64,000 nt of DNA from Streptomyces aureus (GCF_000725495.1 NZ_JNZD01000013.1:496001-560000); one strand, 5' to 3'. Shown: positions 54,180 to 63,706, numbered from the stretch's first letter. Notes: generated from the sequence alone by a model not told the origin. Program-made: numbers and translations.

Positions 54180-54509
54180 CTAGGCGGATTCGTTCCCGGC
54201 CGAGCCGTTGATCCGGTCGATCGCCTGGCGGGCCTGCTCCGCCGGGCGGGGCGGCAGGGAGGAGACCGAGCCGGACGCAGTGACCGCGGGCGGGCTCTGG
54301 GCCGGCTTGGCGTGCGCCGCCGGACGGGAGGACCGCAGGCGGTGGCTGACGGCCTCGTCCAGGGTCACCGGCCGCTGCATCCGGGCCGCGAGCCGTCCGG
54401 CCTCCTGGCCGAGCGCGGCGACGTCCTCCCATGGGAGGTGCAGCACCAGGGCGATTTCCGCCTCGCCGTCGGGCAGGGCATGCATCGGAGGAGTAACTCG
54501 GTCGCTCAT
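54180..54509 (-). CDS. Conserved small protein, unknown function
   Basis: A 109-residue polar protein starting at ATG 54509. A central block (EIALVLHLPWEDVAALGQEA, then GRLAARMQRPVTLDEAVSHRL) is predicted helical, followed by a Pro/Ser/Ala-rich disordered tail ending in a short helix. No known motif. High GC3 and a downstream terminator support a real gene. Confidence 0.62.
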   Translation of the reverse strand: MSDRVTPPMHALPDGEAEIALVLHLPWEDVAALGQEAGRLAARMQRPVTLDEAVSHRLRSSRPAAHAKPAQSPPAVTASGSVSSLPPRPAEQARQAIDRINGSAGNESA

Positions 54510-54718
54510 GGCCTGTGTCCTCACGTCTTCACGTCGTCGCGTCGTCGTACCCCTCGGGTCGTGGGCGCGACGCGGGGGGCTGTGGAGACATACGGCCGCG
54601 GGGGCACAAGTGTTCAGTGGGTCCGGCGGGAACCTTCCCGGCGACGGGACCGGCCGGGCGCCCCGCCGGTGGCGGTGCGGCGCGGATTCAGGCCGTGCTC
54701 CGAGGGCAGTAGTTCCTC

Positions 54719-55537
54719 GTGGTCATTCCCGTCCATGACGTGAACCCGGTGCGGCGCACGCCCTGTGTGACGTACGCGCTGATCGCCGCCAATGTGCTCG
54801 TCTTCCTCTACACCCCCGGTCTCGCCGGATCGGTGGCGGGCGACAGCGCCCTGTCGCAGCTGTGCCATCTGCACGCGTTCATGGACCACTACGCCGCCGT
54901 GCCGCAGGAACTGATCCACCATCGGATGCCCCGGCTGGTGCCCACCGGCGAGGTCGGCGGCGGCCCGCACGACGCGGGCTGTCTGCTGGGCCCGCCGGAC
55001 TACACCAAGTCGCCGCCGCTGTCGGTGCTCACGGCGATGTTCCTGCACGGGAGCTGGCTGCATCTGCTCGGCAACATGCTCTTCCTGCTGATCTTCGGCA
55101 ACAACATCGAGGACCGCCTCGGCCATGTGCGCTTCACGCTGTTCTACGTGGCCTGCGGTTTCGCGGCGGCCTACGGCTTCGCCCTGGTGAACGAGGACTC
55201 GGGCGACCCGCTGATCGGCGCCTCGGGGGCGATCGCCGGGGTCCTCGGCGCCTATCTGGTGCTGTATCCGCGGGCCAGGGTCTGGGTCCTCGTCCCGTTC
55301 CTGGTGTTCCTGCCGCTCCGGCTGCCCGCGTGGCTCGTGCTGGGCTTCTGGTTCGTGCTCCAGGCGGCGTACTCGTCCGGCGCCGCCGTGCCCTCCGCGG
55401 GCACCGTGGCGTACGCGGCCCACGTGGTCGGGTTCCTGGCGGGCATGCTCCTGGCCTGGCCGCTGCGTCCGGGCACCCCACCGCCGCCGGAACCGCGCCG
55501 CCTGCTGTGGGGCAGACAGGCGCGGCACGGCTGGTGA
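54719..55537 (+). CDS. Rhomboid-family intramembrane serine protease
   Basis: A 272-residue membrane protease with about six transmembrane helices. The catalytic pair is visible: Ser in IGASGAIAG and His in AYAAHVVGF; conserved HGSWLHLLGNMLFL (with the H-x-N-type oxyanion region) precedes them. Rhomboids cleave transmembrane segments of membrane proteins. GTG 54719 start. Ends 15 bp from hemE (convergent). Confidence 0.92.
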   Translation: MVIPVHDVNPVRRTPCVTYALIAANVLVFLYTPGLAGSVAGDSALSQLCHLHAFMDHYAAVPQELIHHRMPRLVPTGEVGGGPHDAGCLLGPPDYTKSPPLSVLTAMFLHGSWLHLLGNMLFLLIFGNNIEDRLGHVRFTLFYVACGFAAAYGFALVNEDSGDPLIGASGAIAGVLGAYLVLYPRARVWVLVPFLVFLPLRLPAWLVLGFWFVLQAAYSSGAAVPSAGTVAYAAHVVGFLAGMLLAWPLRPGTPPPPEPRRLLWGRQARHGW

Positions 55538-55552
55538 ACAGGCGGAGAAGAC

Positions 55553-56620
55553 TTACCGGGCCGTCTGCGTGTGGACGTACTCCACCAGACGGCTCAGCGC
55601 GTCCGGGTCCATGCTCGGCATGACGCCGTGGCCGAGGTTGAAGACGTGGCCCTCCAGACCGGCGGCGGCGTCGAGCACCTCGCGGGTCTTCGCCTCGACG
55701 GCCTCGGTGCTCGCGAACAGGACCGCGGGGTCGAGGTTGCCCTGGAGCGCCTTGCCGGGGCCGACGCGGCGGGCGGCCTCGTCGAGCGGCACGCGCCAGT
55801 CGACGCCGACGACGTCCGCGCCGGCCTCGCCCATGAGGCCGAGCAGTTCACCGGTGCCGACACCGAAGTGGATGCGCGGCACCCCGTACGCGGCGACGGC
55901 GTCGAAGACCTTGGCCGAGGCGGGCATCACGGAGCGGCGGTAGTCCGCGGGAGCCAGCGCGCCGACCCAGGAGTCGAACAGCTGGACGGCGCTCGCGCCG
56001 GCCTCGATCTGCACCTTCAGGAAGGCGGAGGTGATCTCGGCGAGACGGTCCAGCAGATCGGCCCACAGCTGTGGGTCGCTGTACATCAGCGCCTTGGTGT
56101 GCTCGTGGTTCTTGGACGGACCGCCCTCCACGAGGTAACTCGCGAGGGTGAAAGGCGCGCCCGCGAAACCGATGAGCGGGGTCTCGCCGAGTTCGGCCGT
56201 CAGCAGCCCGATGGCCTCGGTGACGTACCAGACGTCCTCGGGGGTCAGATCGCGCAGCTGGGCCAGGTCGGCCCGGGTGCGGATCGGGTTCTGGACGACC
56301 GGGCCGACGCCCGGCTTGATGTCCAGGTCGACGCCGATGGCCTTCAGCGGGACCACGATGTCGCTGAAGTAGATCGCCGCGTCCACCTGGTGCCGGCGGA
56401 CCGGCTGGAGCGTGATCTCGGCGACCAGCTCGGGCCGCATGCAGGACTCCAGCATGGGGATGCCCTCGCGCACCTTGAGGTACTCGGGCAGTGAGCGGCC
56501 GGCCTGCCGCATGAACCACACGGGCGTGTGCGGCACGGGCTCGCGCCTGCACGCCTTCAGGAAGGCGGACTCGTACGTGGCTGTCGGCTGCTGCCCGGCG
56601 GGGCTGTGGTTGGCGCTCAC
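55553..56620 (-). CDS. hemE: Uroporphyrinogen decarboxylase HemE
   Basis: A 355-residue enzyme converting uroporphyrinogen III to coproporphyrinogen III. Conserved [15 protein letters not shown] (substrate-binding Arg), [26 protein letters not shown] and [14 protein letters not shown] are present. GTG 56620 (VSANHSPAG) gives the standard length; further upstream in-frame sequence is not conserved-looking. With the coproporphyrinogen oxidase and HemQ genes nearby it completes much of the coproporphyrin route. Confidence 0.96.
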   Translation of the reverse strand: MSANHSPAGQQPTATYESAFLKACRREPVPHTPVWFMRQAGRSLPEYLKVREGIPMLESCMRPELVAEITLQPVRRHQVDAAIYFSDIVVPLKAIGVDLDIKPGVGPVVQNPIRTRADLAQLRDLTPEDVWYVTEAIGLLTAELGETPLIGFAGAPFTLASYLVEGGPSKNHEHTKALMYSDPQLWADLLDRLAEITSAFLKVQIEAGASAVQLFDSWVGALAPADYRRSVMPASAKVFDAVAAYGVPRIHFGVGTGELLGLMGEAGADVVGVDWRVPLDEAARRVGPGKALQGNLDPAVLFASTEAVEAKTREVLDAAAGLEGHVFNLGHGVMPSMDPDALSRLVEYVHTQTAR

Positions 56621-56794
56621 GACGGAAAGTCTCCCACGCCGGGCGGGCGCCCCCGTCCCGGGCTCCGGTGCGCCCGCCGCGCCCCCGCTCCGGTCCACCG
56701 GACGGCGCGAGCGCTCGGCGGTGTCCGCGTGGCGTGATCCGGACAGGGGTCCCACGCACGGGTGTCTCTCCCTGCGCGCGGGCTCCGTTCCCCT

Positions 56795-56807
56795 TAATCT
56801 TCCCGGC
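56795..56807 (+). promoter_or_regulatory. -10 element of a probable leaderless promoter for the DUF3000 gene
   Basis: TAATCT (56795-56800) ends 7 bp before ATG 56808, so transcription likely begins at the start codon. No ribosome-binding sequence precedes this ATG, which agrees with leaderless translation. No clear -35 is visible. Confidence 0.45.
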
Positions 56808-57485
56808 ATGGCTGCGGCTCAGGGACGACTGTCGGACGGCGCTGGCGGAATGGACGACGCGAGGGAGAAGAAGGAGGAGGACAGGAATGCGGCGGAGACG
56901 GCCCCGTTGCCCTTCCGGGCGGCCGTCGAGGCGCTGCGCGGCGCCCGGCTGCGGCCGGACATCGAGATCGACCCGACCCGACCACCGCAACGCCTGGCTC
57001 CGTACGCGTACGCGCTGGAGGCCGCGGTCGTCGCCGACGACGAGGACCTGGCCGACGGCAGGCTCATCCTGCTGCACGACCCGGCCGGGCACGACGCCTG
57101 GCAGGGCTCCTTCCGTCTGGTGACCCTGGTCCGTGCGGAGCTGGAGCCGGAGATGGCCGCCGACCCGCTGCTGCCGGAGGTCTGCTGGTCCTGGCTGACC
57201 GGCGCGCTGCAGGCCCGCGGTCTGTCGTACGGCGAGCCCAGCGGCACGGTGACCCGGGCGAGCTCGCACTACTTCGGCGGGCTCGCGGAACGCCCGGCCG
57301 CCTCGCAGATCGAGATCCGCGCGTCCTGGACGCCCCGGGAGGGACTCGGCGGCGTACCGGACACCGCCGCGCACCTCGCCGGCTGGGGCGACCTGCTGTG
57401 CCAGATCGCCGGGCTGCCGCCGGTGACTCCGGGCGACGCGTCGGTGGTCACCCTGCCGCAGCGCCGGGGACCACAGTCCCGCTGA
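56808..57485 (+). CDS. DUF3000 protein
   Basis: A 225-residue DUF3000-family protein, conserved in actinobacteria and usually between hemE and whiI in Streptomyces. The core ([20 protein letters not shown] ... [21 protein letters not shown]) is mixed alpha/beta without catalytic motifs. Start ATG 56808 or 56850. Divergent from hemE, ends at a strong terminator. Function unknown. Confidence 0.9.
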   Translation: MAAAQGRLSDGAGGMDDAREKKEEDRNAAETAPLPFRAAVEALRGARLRPDIEIDPTRPPQRLAPYAYALEAAVVADDEDLADGRLILLHDPAGHDAWQGSFRLVTLVRAELEPEMAADPLLPEVCWSWLTGALQARGLSYGEPSGTVTRASSHYFGGLAERPAASQIEIRASWTPREGLGGVPDTAAHLAGWGDLLCQIAGLPPVTPGDASVVTLPQRRGPQSR

Positions 57486-57492
57486 CCCTCCG

Positions 57493-57520
57493 AAGGGCGC
57501 GCGCCGACGCGCGCGCCCTT
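57493..57520 (+). terminator. Terminator of the DUF3000 gene
   Basis: AAGGGCGCGCGC (57493-57504) and GCGCGCGCCCTT (57509-57520) form a perfect 12-bp stem with a CGAC loop, followed by a T-rich tail. A textbook intrinsic terminator. Confidence 0.9.
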
Positions 57521-57659
57521 TCCTTTTCCTTACCGGGGGCGCCTCGATACGGCCACTTTCGGCCGCGTATCGACGCGGAACGACTCGGTTCGATCTTCGG
57601 ATGATCGATCGCGTGTCCGAATTGCACGGATTGTTACTCACCCCATCGTGATCATTCCC

Positions 57660-57687
57660 TAAAGGTCGACAGGTTTGGTGCCGAAGA
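57660..57687 (+). promoter_or_regulatory. Sigma-WhiG-type promoter of whiI
   Basis: TAAA at 57660-57663 and GCCGAAGA at 57680-57687 are separated by 16 bp, closely matching the sigma-WhiG consensus TAAA-N15/16-GCCGATAA. whiI is a known sigma-WhiG target in S. coelicolor. The predicted transcription start is about 70 bp upstream of GTG 57765. Confidence 0.8.
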
Positions 57688-57764
57688 CCCCTGTGACCTT
57701 GAAAGCACGGTTCGTCCTGGCTCACCCCCCAGAGCCGGCCCCGTCCCGCACCCCAGGAGGCCTG

Positions 57765-58427
57765 GTGTCCGTTCTCCTCGAGCAGCCCGCAAGCCTGGTC
57801 GCCTACCGCCCGAACAAGCCGACCGCCATGGTGGTCGTGGCCGACCCCCGGGTCCGTTCCACCGTCACCCGCCACCTGTGGGCGCTCGGAGTGCGCGACG
57901 TCATCGAGGCGTCGTCCGTAGCGGAGGCCCGTCCCCGAATCGGCAACCCGCGTGACATCTGCGTCGCCGACGTCCACCTGCCGGACGGTTCCGGCCTCAC
58001 CCTCCTCTCCGAGACCCGAGCCGCGGGCTGGCCCAACGGCCTCGCCCTCTCGGCGGCCGACGACATCGGCGCCGTGCGCAACGCCCTCGCGGGCGGCGTC
58101 AAGGGCTATGTCGTCACCGGCACCCGTACGAACGTCGGGCTCCCCACCCGGCCGGGTGCCGCGCCGATCGGCTCGGCCGCCGCCCGTATGCACCGCCGCC
58201 CCCCGGGTGCCCCGAGCCACCCGGGCGGCTACCGCGAACTGTCCGGCCGCGAGGTCGAGGTCCTGCGACTGGTCGCGGAGGGCCAGTCGAACAAGGCCAT
58301 CGGCGTCTCCATGGGCCTGTCCGCACTGACCGTCAAGAGCCACCTCGCCCGCATCGCCCGCAAGCTCGGCACGGGCGACCGCGCCGGGATGGTCGCGGTC
58401 GCCCTGCGGACCGGAATCATCCACTGA
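57765..58427 (+). CDS. whiI: Atypical sporulation response regulator WhiI
   Basis: A 220-residue orphan response regulator required for sporulation septation and maturation in Streptomyces. The receiver domain keeps Asp27 and Asp69 (VVVADPR and CVADVHLPD), but one of the usual acidic pair is Ala and the conserved Lys at the end of beta-5 is replaced in GYVVTGTR, so the phosphorylation pocket is incomplete, as described for WhiI. The C-terminal LuxR/NarL HTH (LSGREVEVLRLVAEGQSNKA ... LTVKSHLARIARKL) binds DNA. GTG 57765 follows AGGAGG. Neighbours (DUF3000, rnd, fadA) match the known whiI context. Confidence 0.92.
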   Translation: MSVLLEQPASLVAYRPNKPTAMVVVADPRVRSTVTRHLWALGVRDVIEASSVAEARPRIGNPRDICVADVHLPDGSGLTLLSETRAAGWPNGLALSAADDIGAVRNALAGGVKGYVVTGTRTNVGLPTRPGAAPIGSAAARMHRRPPGAPSHPGGYRELSGREVEVLRLVAEGQSNKAIGVSMGLSALTVKSHLARIARKLGTGDRAGMVAVALRTGIIH

Positions 58428-58654
58428 CCCCTCCCCGACACCTTGCCCCCGACGCCCCTCCCCCGAACCGGCCGGGCCTCCCCGCCACCGGAACCACCGG
58501 GACCGCTTTCCCCGCTTCCCCCCGCGCGTGAACCGCGCCTTGCGCTCACCTGACTGGTTTACGACCATCCGACGCCCAAGAGACCGCAGCAGACAGCTCA
58601 CTGCGAACCACCGGAGGCGCCCCTCCGGACGACGTCGAACCGGCGCCGATCCCC

Positions 58655-59842
58655 TTGCTCGAGCCCCGCGAGGGCATTCCCCCGGTGATCGCCGACGACG
58701 ACGCCCTCGCCGAGGTGATCGCCGCCTTCGCCGCCGGGTCCGGCCCGGTGGCCGTCGACGCCGAGCGCGCTTCCGGCTATCGCTACGGCCAGCGCGCCTA
58801 TCTGGTGCAGCTTCGCCGCGAGGGCGCCGGGAGCGCTCTCATCGACCCCGTCGCCTGTCCCGACCTCTCCGGTCTCGGCGAGGCCGTGGCCGGGGCCGAG
58901 TGGGTGCTGCACGCCGCGACGCAGGACCTGCCCTGCCTGCGCGGGATAGGCATGATCCCCACCACGCTCTTCGACACCGAGCTGGCCGGACGCCTTGCCG
59001 GGTTCCCCCGGGTGGGCCTCGGCGCCATGGTCGAGAGCGTCCTCGGCTTCGTCCTGGAGAAGGGGCACTCCGCCGTCGACTGGTCGACGCGCCCGCTGCC
59101 CGAGCCCTGGCTGCGGTACGCCGCGCTCGACGTGGAACTGCTGGTCGACCTGCGCGACGCCCTGGAGAAGGAGCTCGACCGGCAGGGCAAGCTGGACTGG
59201 GCCCGGCAGGAGTTCGACGCCATCGCCCAGGCCGAGCCCGCGCCGCCGCGCAAGGACCCCTGGCGCCGTACGTCCGGGATGCACAAGGTGCGCCGGCGCC
59301 GGCAGATGGCCGTGGTCCGCGAGCTCTGGGAGACCCGGGACCGCATCGCCCAGCGCCGGGACATCTCGCCGGGCAAGGTGCTCGGGGACGCGGCGATCGT
59401 CGAGGCGGCGCTCGCGGTGCCCGCCAATGTGCACGCGCTGGCCGCGCTGAACGGCTTCGGGCACCGCATGGGGCGGCGCCAGCTGGAGCAGTGGCAGTCC
59501 GCGGTCGACCGCGCGAAGGCGCTGCCGGACGCCGAGCTGCCGCAGCCCGGGCAGCCGGTGACCGGGCCTCCGCCGCCGCGGGCGTGGGCCGACAAGGACC
59601 CGGCCGCCGCGGCCCGGCTGTCCGCCGCGCGGGCCGCCGTGTCGGCGCTGGCCGAGCGGCTGAACATGCCGCAGGAGAACCTGATCACCCCGGACACCGT
59701 GCGGCGCGTGTGCTGGGAGCCGCCGAAGACGCCCGACGCGGAGTCCGTGAGCGCCGCCCTGACCGCCTGCGGGGCCCGCCCCTGGCAGGTCGAACTGGTC
59801 ACCCCGCCCCTGGTGACCGCCCTGTCGGTCAGCACCCCGTAA
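58655..59842 (+). CDS. rnd: Ribonuclease D (HRDC domain)
   Basis: A 395-residue (minimum) 3'-5' exoribonuclease. Exo motifs are visible: VAVDAERASGYRYGQ (ExoI Asp/Glu), HAATQDLPCLRG (ExoII) and RYAALDVELLVDL (ExoIII), followed by an HRDC domain (about 215-290) and a C-terminal helical region. In-frame coding-like sequence continues upstream to about 58571 (DAQETAADSSLRTTGGAPP), but the first usual start codon found is TTG 58655, without a ribosome site. The true start is therefore unresolved. RNase D processes stable RNA 3' ends. Confidence 0.85.
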   Translation: MLEPREGIPPVIADDDALAEVIAAFAAGSGPVAVDAERASGYRYGQRAYLVQLRREGAGSALIDPVACPDLSGLGEAVAGAEWVLHAATQDLPCLRGIGMIPTTLFDTELAGRLAGFPRVGLGAMVESVLGFVLEKGHSAVDWSTRPLPEPWLRYAALDVELLVDLRDALEKELDRQGKLDWARQEFDAIAQAEPAPPRKDPWRRTSGMHKVRRRRQMAVVRELWETRDRIAQRRDISPGKVLGDAAIVEAALAVPANVHALAALNGFGHRMGRRQLEQWQSAVDRAKALPDAELPQPGQPVTGPPPPRAWADKDPAAAARLSAARAAVSALAERLNMPQENLITPDTVRRVCWEPPKTPDAESVSAALTACGARPWQVELVTPPLVTALSVSTP

Positions 59843-59883
59843 CCGGGCTTCACCCGAACGGCCCATTCCCGGGCAGCGACGTA

Positions 59884-59913
59884 CGGAGCCGCGACCTGCG
59901 GGGCGCGGCTCCG
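59884..59913 (+). terminator. Likely terminator of rnd
   Basis: CGGAGCCGCG (59884-59893) and CGCGGCTCCG (59904-59913) form a perfect 10-bp stem with a 10-base loop, 42 bp after the rnd stop. The remaining about 310 bp to the fad promoter holds no gene I can support. Confidence 0.65.
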
Positions 59914-60222
59914 GGACCATGACGCACGACCCGGGGTGCGGTCGCCCCTGCCCGCCGGCGCGCGGTTGGCCCGTGGTGTGCGCCGGGGTCTGGCCTTCGC
60001 GCCTGGTTGCGCCTCGGTGCGCCGGGTGTGTGCGGAAGATCCGCCCGAACGGGTGCGGCGCCGCCGGGTCGGCCCGTCGAACGAGGGACGAGATCACGCC
60101 AAGATCCTGGGCCGGGACCGCGCACCGGCGCCGGGAGCGTGCGCCGGTGCCGCCGGGCCGGAACGCGCCGGCCCTCCGGATGTGACCTTCGCCGCTCCCG
60201 CCCGCGGGACTGGGCAGGTTGG

Positions 60223-60260
60223 TTACTCGTAAGTAGCATGGGTGCTGAGCGCGCGCTCAG
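60223..60260 (+). promoter_or_regulatory. fadAB promoter/operator region
   Basis: A palindrome TTACTCGTAA (60223-60232), a -10-like TAGCAT (60234-60239) and a 16-bp perfect palindrome CTGAGCGCGCGCTCAG (60245-60260), placed at the predicted start point, lie just upstream of the thiolase gene. TetR-type FadR repressors of beta-oxidation genes often bind such palindromes; which regulator acts here is unknown. Confidence 0.55.
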
Positions 60261-60307
60261 GCGTGTGTCGCGCAGCAGTGCCATCCCGCATCTGGAGGAG
60301 AGCCATC

Positions 60308-61534
60308 GTGCCTCGTACCGTCAGGGACGTCGTCTTCGTCGACGGCGTCCGCACCCCGTTCGGCAAGGCGGGCCCGAAGGGCATCTACCACGAGACCCGC
60401 GCCGACGACCTCGTCGTGAAGGCCATCCGGGAGCTGCTGCGCCGCAACCCCGGTCTTGACCCCAAGAAGATCGACGAGGTCGCCATCGCCGCGACCACGC
60501 AGATCGGTGACCAGGGTCTGACCCTGGGCCGCACGGCCGGCATCCTCGCCGGACTGCCGCAGTCGGTCCCGGGCTACTCCATCGACCGTATGTGCGCGGG
60601 CGCGCTGACCGCCGTCACCTCCGTCGCGGGCTCCATCGGCTTCGGCGCGTACGACGTCGTCATCGCCGGCGGTGTCGAGCACATGGGCCGTCACCCCATG
60701 GGCGAGGGCGTGGACCCGAACCCGCGCTTCGTCAGCGAGAAGCTGGTCGACGAGTCCGCCCTGTTCATGGGCATGACCGCCGAGAACCTGCACGACCGCT
60801 ACCCGACCATCACCAAGCAGCGCGCCGACGAGTACGCCGTGCGCTCGCAGGAGAAGGCCGCGAAGGCGTACGCCAACGGCAAGATCCAGCAGGACCTGGT
60901 GCCGATCTCGGTGCGCAACACCAACCCGGCCGCCGGCGAGACGGGCTGGGGCCTGGTCACCGCCGACGAGCCGATGCGCCCGGGCACCACGCTGGAGAAC
61001 CTGTCCGGCCTGAAGACCCCGTTCCGCGTGCACGGCCGGGTCACCGCGGGCAACGCGGCCGGTCTGAACGACGGTGCGACCGCGTCGATCATCGCGTCCG
61101 AGGACTTCGCCCGCGAGAACGACCTGCCGGTCAAGATGCGCCTGGTCTCGTACGCCTTCGCGGGCGTCGAGCCGGAGGTCATGGGCTACGGCCCGATCCC
61201 GGCCACCGAGAAGGCCCTCGCCCAGGCCGGTCTGTCGATCGAGGACATCAACCTCTTCGAGATCAACGAGGCCTTCGCCGTCCAGGTCCTCGCCTTCCTG
61301 GAGCACTACGGCATCGCCGACGACGACGCGCGCGTCAACCAGTACGGCGGCGCCATCGCCTACGGCCACCCCCTCGCCTCCTCCGGCGTCCGTCTGATGA
61401 CGCAGCTGGCCCGCCAGTTCGAGGAGCAGCCGGAGGTCCGTTACGGCCTCACCACCATGTGCGTCGGCTTCGGCATGGGCGCCACGGTGATCTGGGAGAA
61501 CCCGCACCACAAGGACGCCGGAGGCGACAAGTGA
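60308..61534 (+). CDS. fadA: Acetyl-CoA acyltransferase (thiolase) FadA
   Basis: A 408-residue thiolase of fatty acid beta-oxidation. Active-site Cys in DRMCAGALTAV, catalytic His in YGHPLASSG and second Cys in TMCVGFGMG are present, along with EINEAFAVQ. GTG 60308 is preceded by a strong GGAGGAG. Its stop overlaps the start of fadB (GTGA). It releases acetyl-CoA from 3-ketoacyl-CoA. Confidence 0.95.
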   Translation: MPRTVRDVVFVDGVRTPFGKAGPKGIYHETRADDLVVKAIRELLRRNPGLDPKKIDEVAIAATTQIGDQGLTLGRTAGILAGLPQSVPGYSIDRMCAGALTAVTSVAGSIGFGAYDVVIAGGVEHMGRHPMGEGVDPNPRFVSEKLVDESALFMGMTAENLHDRYPTITKQRADEYAVRSQEKAAKAYANGKIQQDLVPISVRNTNPAAGETGWGLVTADEPMRPGTTLENLSGLKTPFRVHGRVTAGNAAGLNDGATASIIASEDFARENDLPVKMRLVSYAFAGVEPEVMGYGPIPATEKALAQAGLSIEDINLFEINEAFAVQVLAFLEHYGIADDDARVNQYGGAIAYGHPLASSGVRLMTQLARQFEEQPEVRYGLTTMCVGFGMGATVIWENPHHKDAGGDK

Positions 61535-63657
61535 GCACCGCTGAACTCCTCAAGGGAGCGGCCGAGCTGTTCCCCGACGAGGTCGTGACCTCGGCGAACG
61601 TACGCCACCTCGACCTGCCGTTCGGTGCCGGGCGCTTCGCGCTCATCACCCTCGACAACGGCTTCGACCACACCAAGCCGACCACCTTCGGCCCGGCGTC
61701 GCTGGCGAACCTGAACGCCGCCGTCGACCAGGTCGAGCAGGAGGCCGCGGCCGGCGAGATCGTCGGTATCGGCGTCACCGGCAAGCCGTTCATCTTCGCG
61801 GTCGGTGCCGACCTCAAGGGTGTCGAGCTGCTGAAGCGCCACGAGGACGCGCTCGCCATCGGCAAGGGCGGCCACGAGGTCTTCAAGCGCCTGTCGGGCC
61901 TCGCGGTCCCGACCTTCGCGTACTACAACGGCGCGGCGATGGGCGGTGGCGTCGAGGTCGGTCTGCACTGCACCTACCGGACCGTCTCCGCGGCCCTGCC
62001 GGCGTTCTCGCTGCCCGAGGTCTTCCTCGGTCTGGTCCCCGGCTGGGGCGGCTGCACGATCCTGCCGAACCTGATCGGCGCGGACAAGGCCGTCTCGGTG
62101 ATCATCGAGAACTCGCTCAACCAGAACAAGCAGCTCAAGGGCGGCCAGGTCTACGACCTCGGCATCGCCGACGCGCTGTTCGAGGGTGCGGACTTCCTGG
62201 AGCAGTCGCTCCTGTGGACGGCCGCCGTCCTCAAGGGCGAGATCGCGATCGAGCGCCCGGAGATCGACCGCGGCGAGGCCTGGGACCAGGCCGTCGCCCG
62301 GGGCCGGTTCATCGCCGACGGCAAGGTGCACGGGGCCGCCCCGGCCGCCTACCGCGCGCTGGACATCATCGCCGCGGCCAAGGACGGGGACCTGCAGAAG
62401 GGCTTCGACGCCGAGGACGTGGCGCTCGCCGACCTGATCATGGGTGGCGAACTGCGCTCCGGCATCTACGCCTTCAACCTGGTCCAGAAGCGCGGCAAGC
62501 GTCCGGCCGGCGCGCCGGACAAGTCCCTCGCGCGTCCGGTCACCAAGGTGGGCGTCGTCGGCGCGGGCCTGATGGCCTCGCAGCTGGCCCTGCTCTTCCT
62601 GCGCCGCCTCGAGGTGCCGGTCGTGCTGACCGACATCGACCAGGAGCGCGTCGACAAGGGTGTGGGCTACGTCCACGCCGAGATCGACAAGCTGCTGCTC
62701 AAGGGCCGCGTCAACCAGGACAAGGCCAACCGCCTCAAGGCCCTGGTCTCCGGTGTCCTGGACAAGGCGGAGGGCTTCTCCGACGCGGACTTCATCATCG
62801 AGGCCGTGTTCGAGGAGATCGGTGTCAAGCAGCAGGTGTTCGCCGAGGTCGAGGCGGTCGCCCCGGCTCACGCGATCCTCGCGACGAACACCTCGTCCCT
62901 CTCCGTGTCGGAGATGGCGTCGAAGCTGAAGAACCCCGAGCGGGTCGTCGGCTTCCACTTCTTCAACCCGGTCGCGATCCTCCCGCTCCTGGAGATCGTG
63001 CGCGGCGAGCAGACGGACGACGCCTCGCTGGCCACGGCGTTCGCCGTCGCCAAGAAGCTGAAGAAGACCGCGGTGCTCACCAAGGACGCCCCGGCGTTCG
63101 TCGTGAACCGCATCCTGACCCGCTTCATGGGCGAGATCCAGAACGTCATCGACGAGGGCACCCCGGTCGCCGTGGCGGAGAAGGCGGTGGAGCCCCTGGG
63201 CCTGCCGATGTCTCCTCTCGTCCTCCTGGAGCTGGTCGGTCCCGCGATCGGTCTGCACGTCTCGGAGACCCTCAACCGGGCCTTCCCGGACCGCTTCACG
63301 GTCTCCCCGAACCTCGCGGCCGTCGTCAAGGCGGGCAAGCGCGGCTTCTACGTCTACGACTCCGGCAAGCCGGAGCTGGACCCCGAGGTCGCCGCGCTCC
63401 TGAAGCAGGGCGACGTCGTCCTGACCGAGGAGCAGGTGCGGGACCGGGTCCTCGACGCGGTCGCCCAGGAGATCGGGCTCATGCTCGACGAGGGTGTCGT
63501 CGCCGAGGCCCAGGACATCGACCTCTGCCTGATCACCGGCGCGGGCTGGCCCTTCCACCTGGGCGGCATCACGCCGTACCTGGACCGTGAGGGCGTCTCG
63601 GAGCGGGTGCGCGGCAAGCGGTTCCTGGAGCCGGGCGTGGCGTCGGTCCCGGCGTAA
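61531..63657 (+). CDS. fadB: Fatty acid oxidation multifunctional protein FadB
   Basis: A 708-residue bifunctional enzyme: N-terminal enoyl-CoA hydratase/isomerase (about 1-300; AYYNGAAMGGGVEVGLHC and VFLGLVPGWGG with the catalytic Glu region), NAD-binding 3-hydroxyacyl-CoA dehydrogenase (VGVVGAGLMASQLALLFL, about 345) and dehydrogenase C-terminal domains (FHFFNPVAILPLLEIV with catalytic His). GTG 61531 overlaps the fadA stop, so the two subunits are coupled. A terminator follows 20 bp after the stop. Confidence 0.96.
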   Translation: MSTAELLKGAAELFPDEVVTSANVRHLDLPFGAGRFALITLDNGFDHTKPTTFGPASLANLNAAVDQVEQEAAAGEIVGIGVTGKPFIFAVGADLKGVELLKRHEDALAIGKGGHEVFKRLSGLAVPTFAYYNGAAMGGGVEVGLHCTYRTVSAALPAFSLPEVFLGLVPGWGGCTILPNLIGADKAVSVIIENSLNQNKQLKGGQVYDLGIADALFEGADFLEQSLLWTAAVLKGEIAIERPEIDRGEAWDQAVARGRFIADGKVHGAAPAAYRALDIIAAAKDGDLQKGFDAEDVALADLIMGGELRSGIYAFNLVQKRGKRPAGAPDKSLARPVTKVGVVGAGLMASQLALLFLRRLEVPVVLTDIDQERVDKGVGYVHAEIDKLLLKGRVNQDKANRLKALVSGVLDKAEGFSDADFIIEAVFEEIGVKQQVFAEVEAVAPAHAILATNTSSLSVSEMASKLKNPERVVGFHFFNPVAILPLLEIVRGEQTDDASLATAFAVAKKLKKTAVLTKDAPAFVVNRILTRFMGEIQNVIDEGTPVAVAEKAVEPLGLPMSPLVLLELVGPAIGLHVSETLNRAFPDRFTVSPNLAAVVKAGKRGFYVYDSGKPELDPEVAALLKQGDVVLTEEQVRDRVLDAVAQEIGLMLDEGVVAEAQDIDLCLITGAGWPFHLGGITPYLDREGVSERVRGKRFLEPGVASVPA

Positions 63658-63676
63658 CACCCCACCGCTGCAACCG

Positions 63677-63706
63677 AAGGGGGCCTCCGGCGACGGAGGC
63701 CCCCTT
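63677..63706 (+). terminator. Terminator of fadAB
   Basis: AAGGGGGCCTCCG (63677-63689) and CGGAGGCCCCCTT (63694-63706) form a perfect 13-bp stem with a GCGA loop, followed by a T. Confidence 0.92.
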
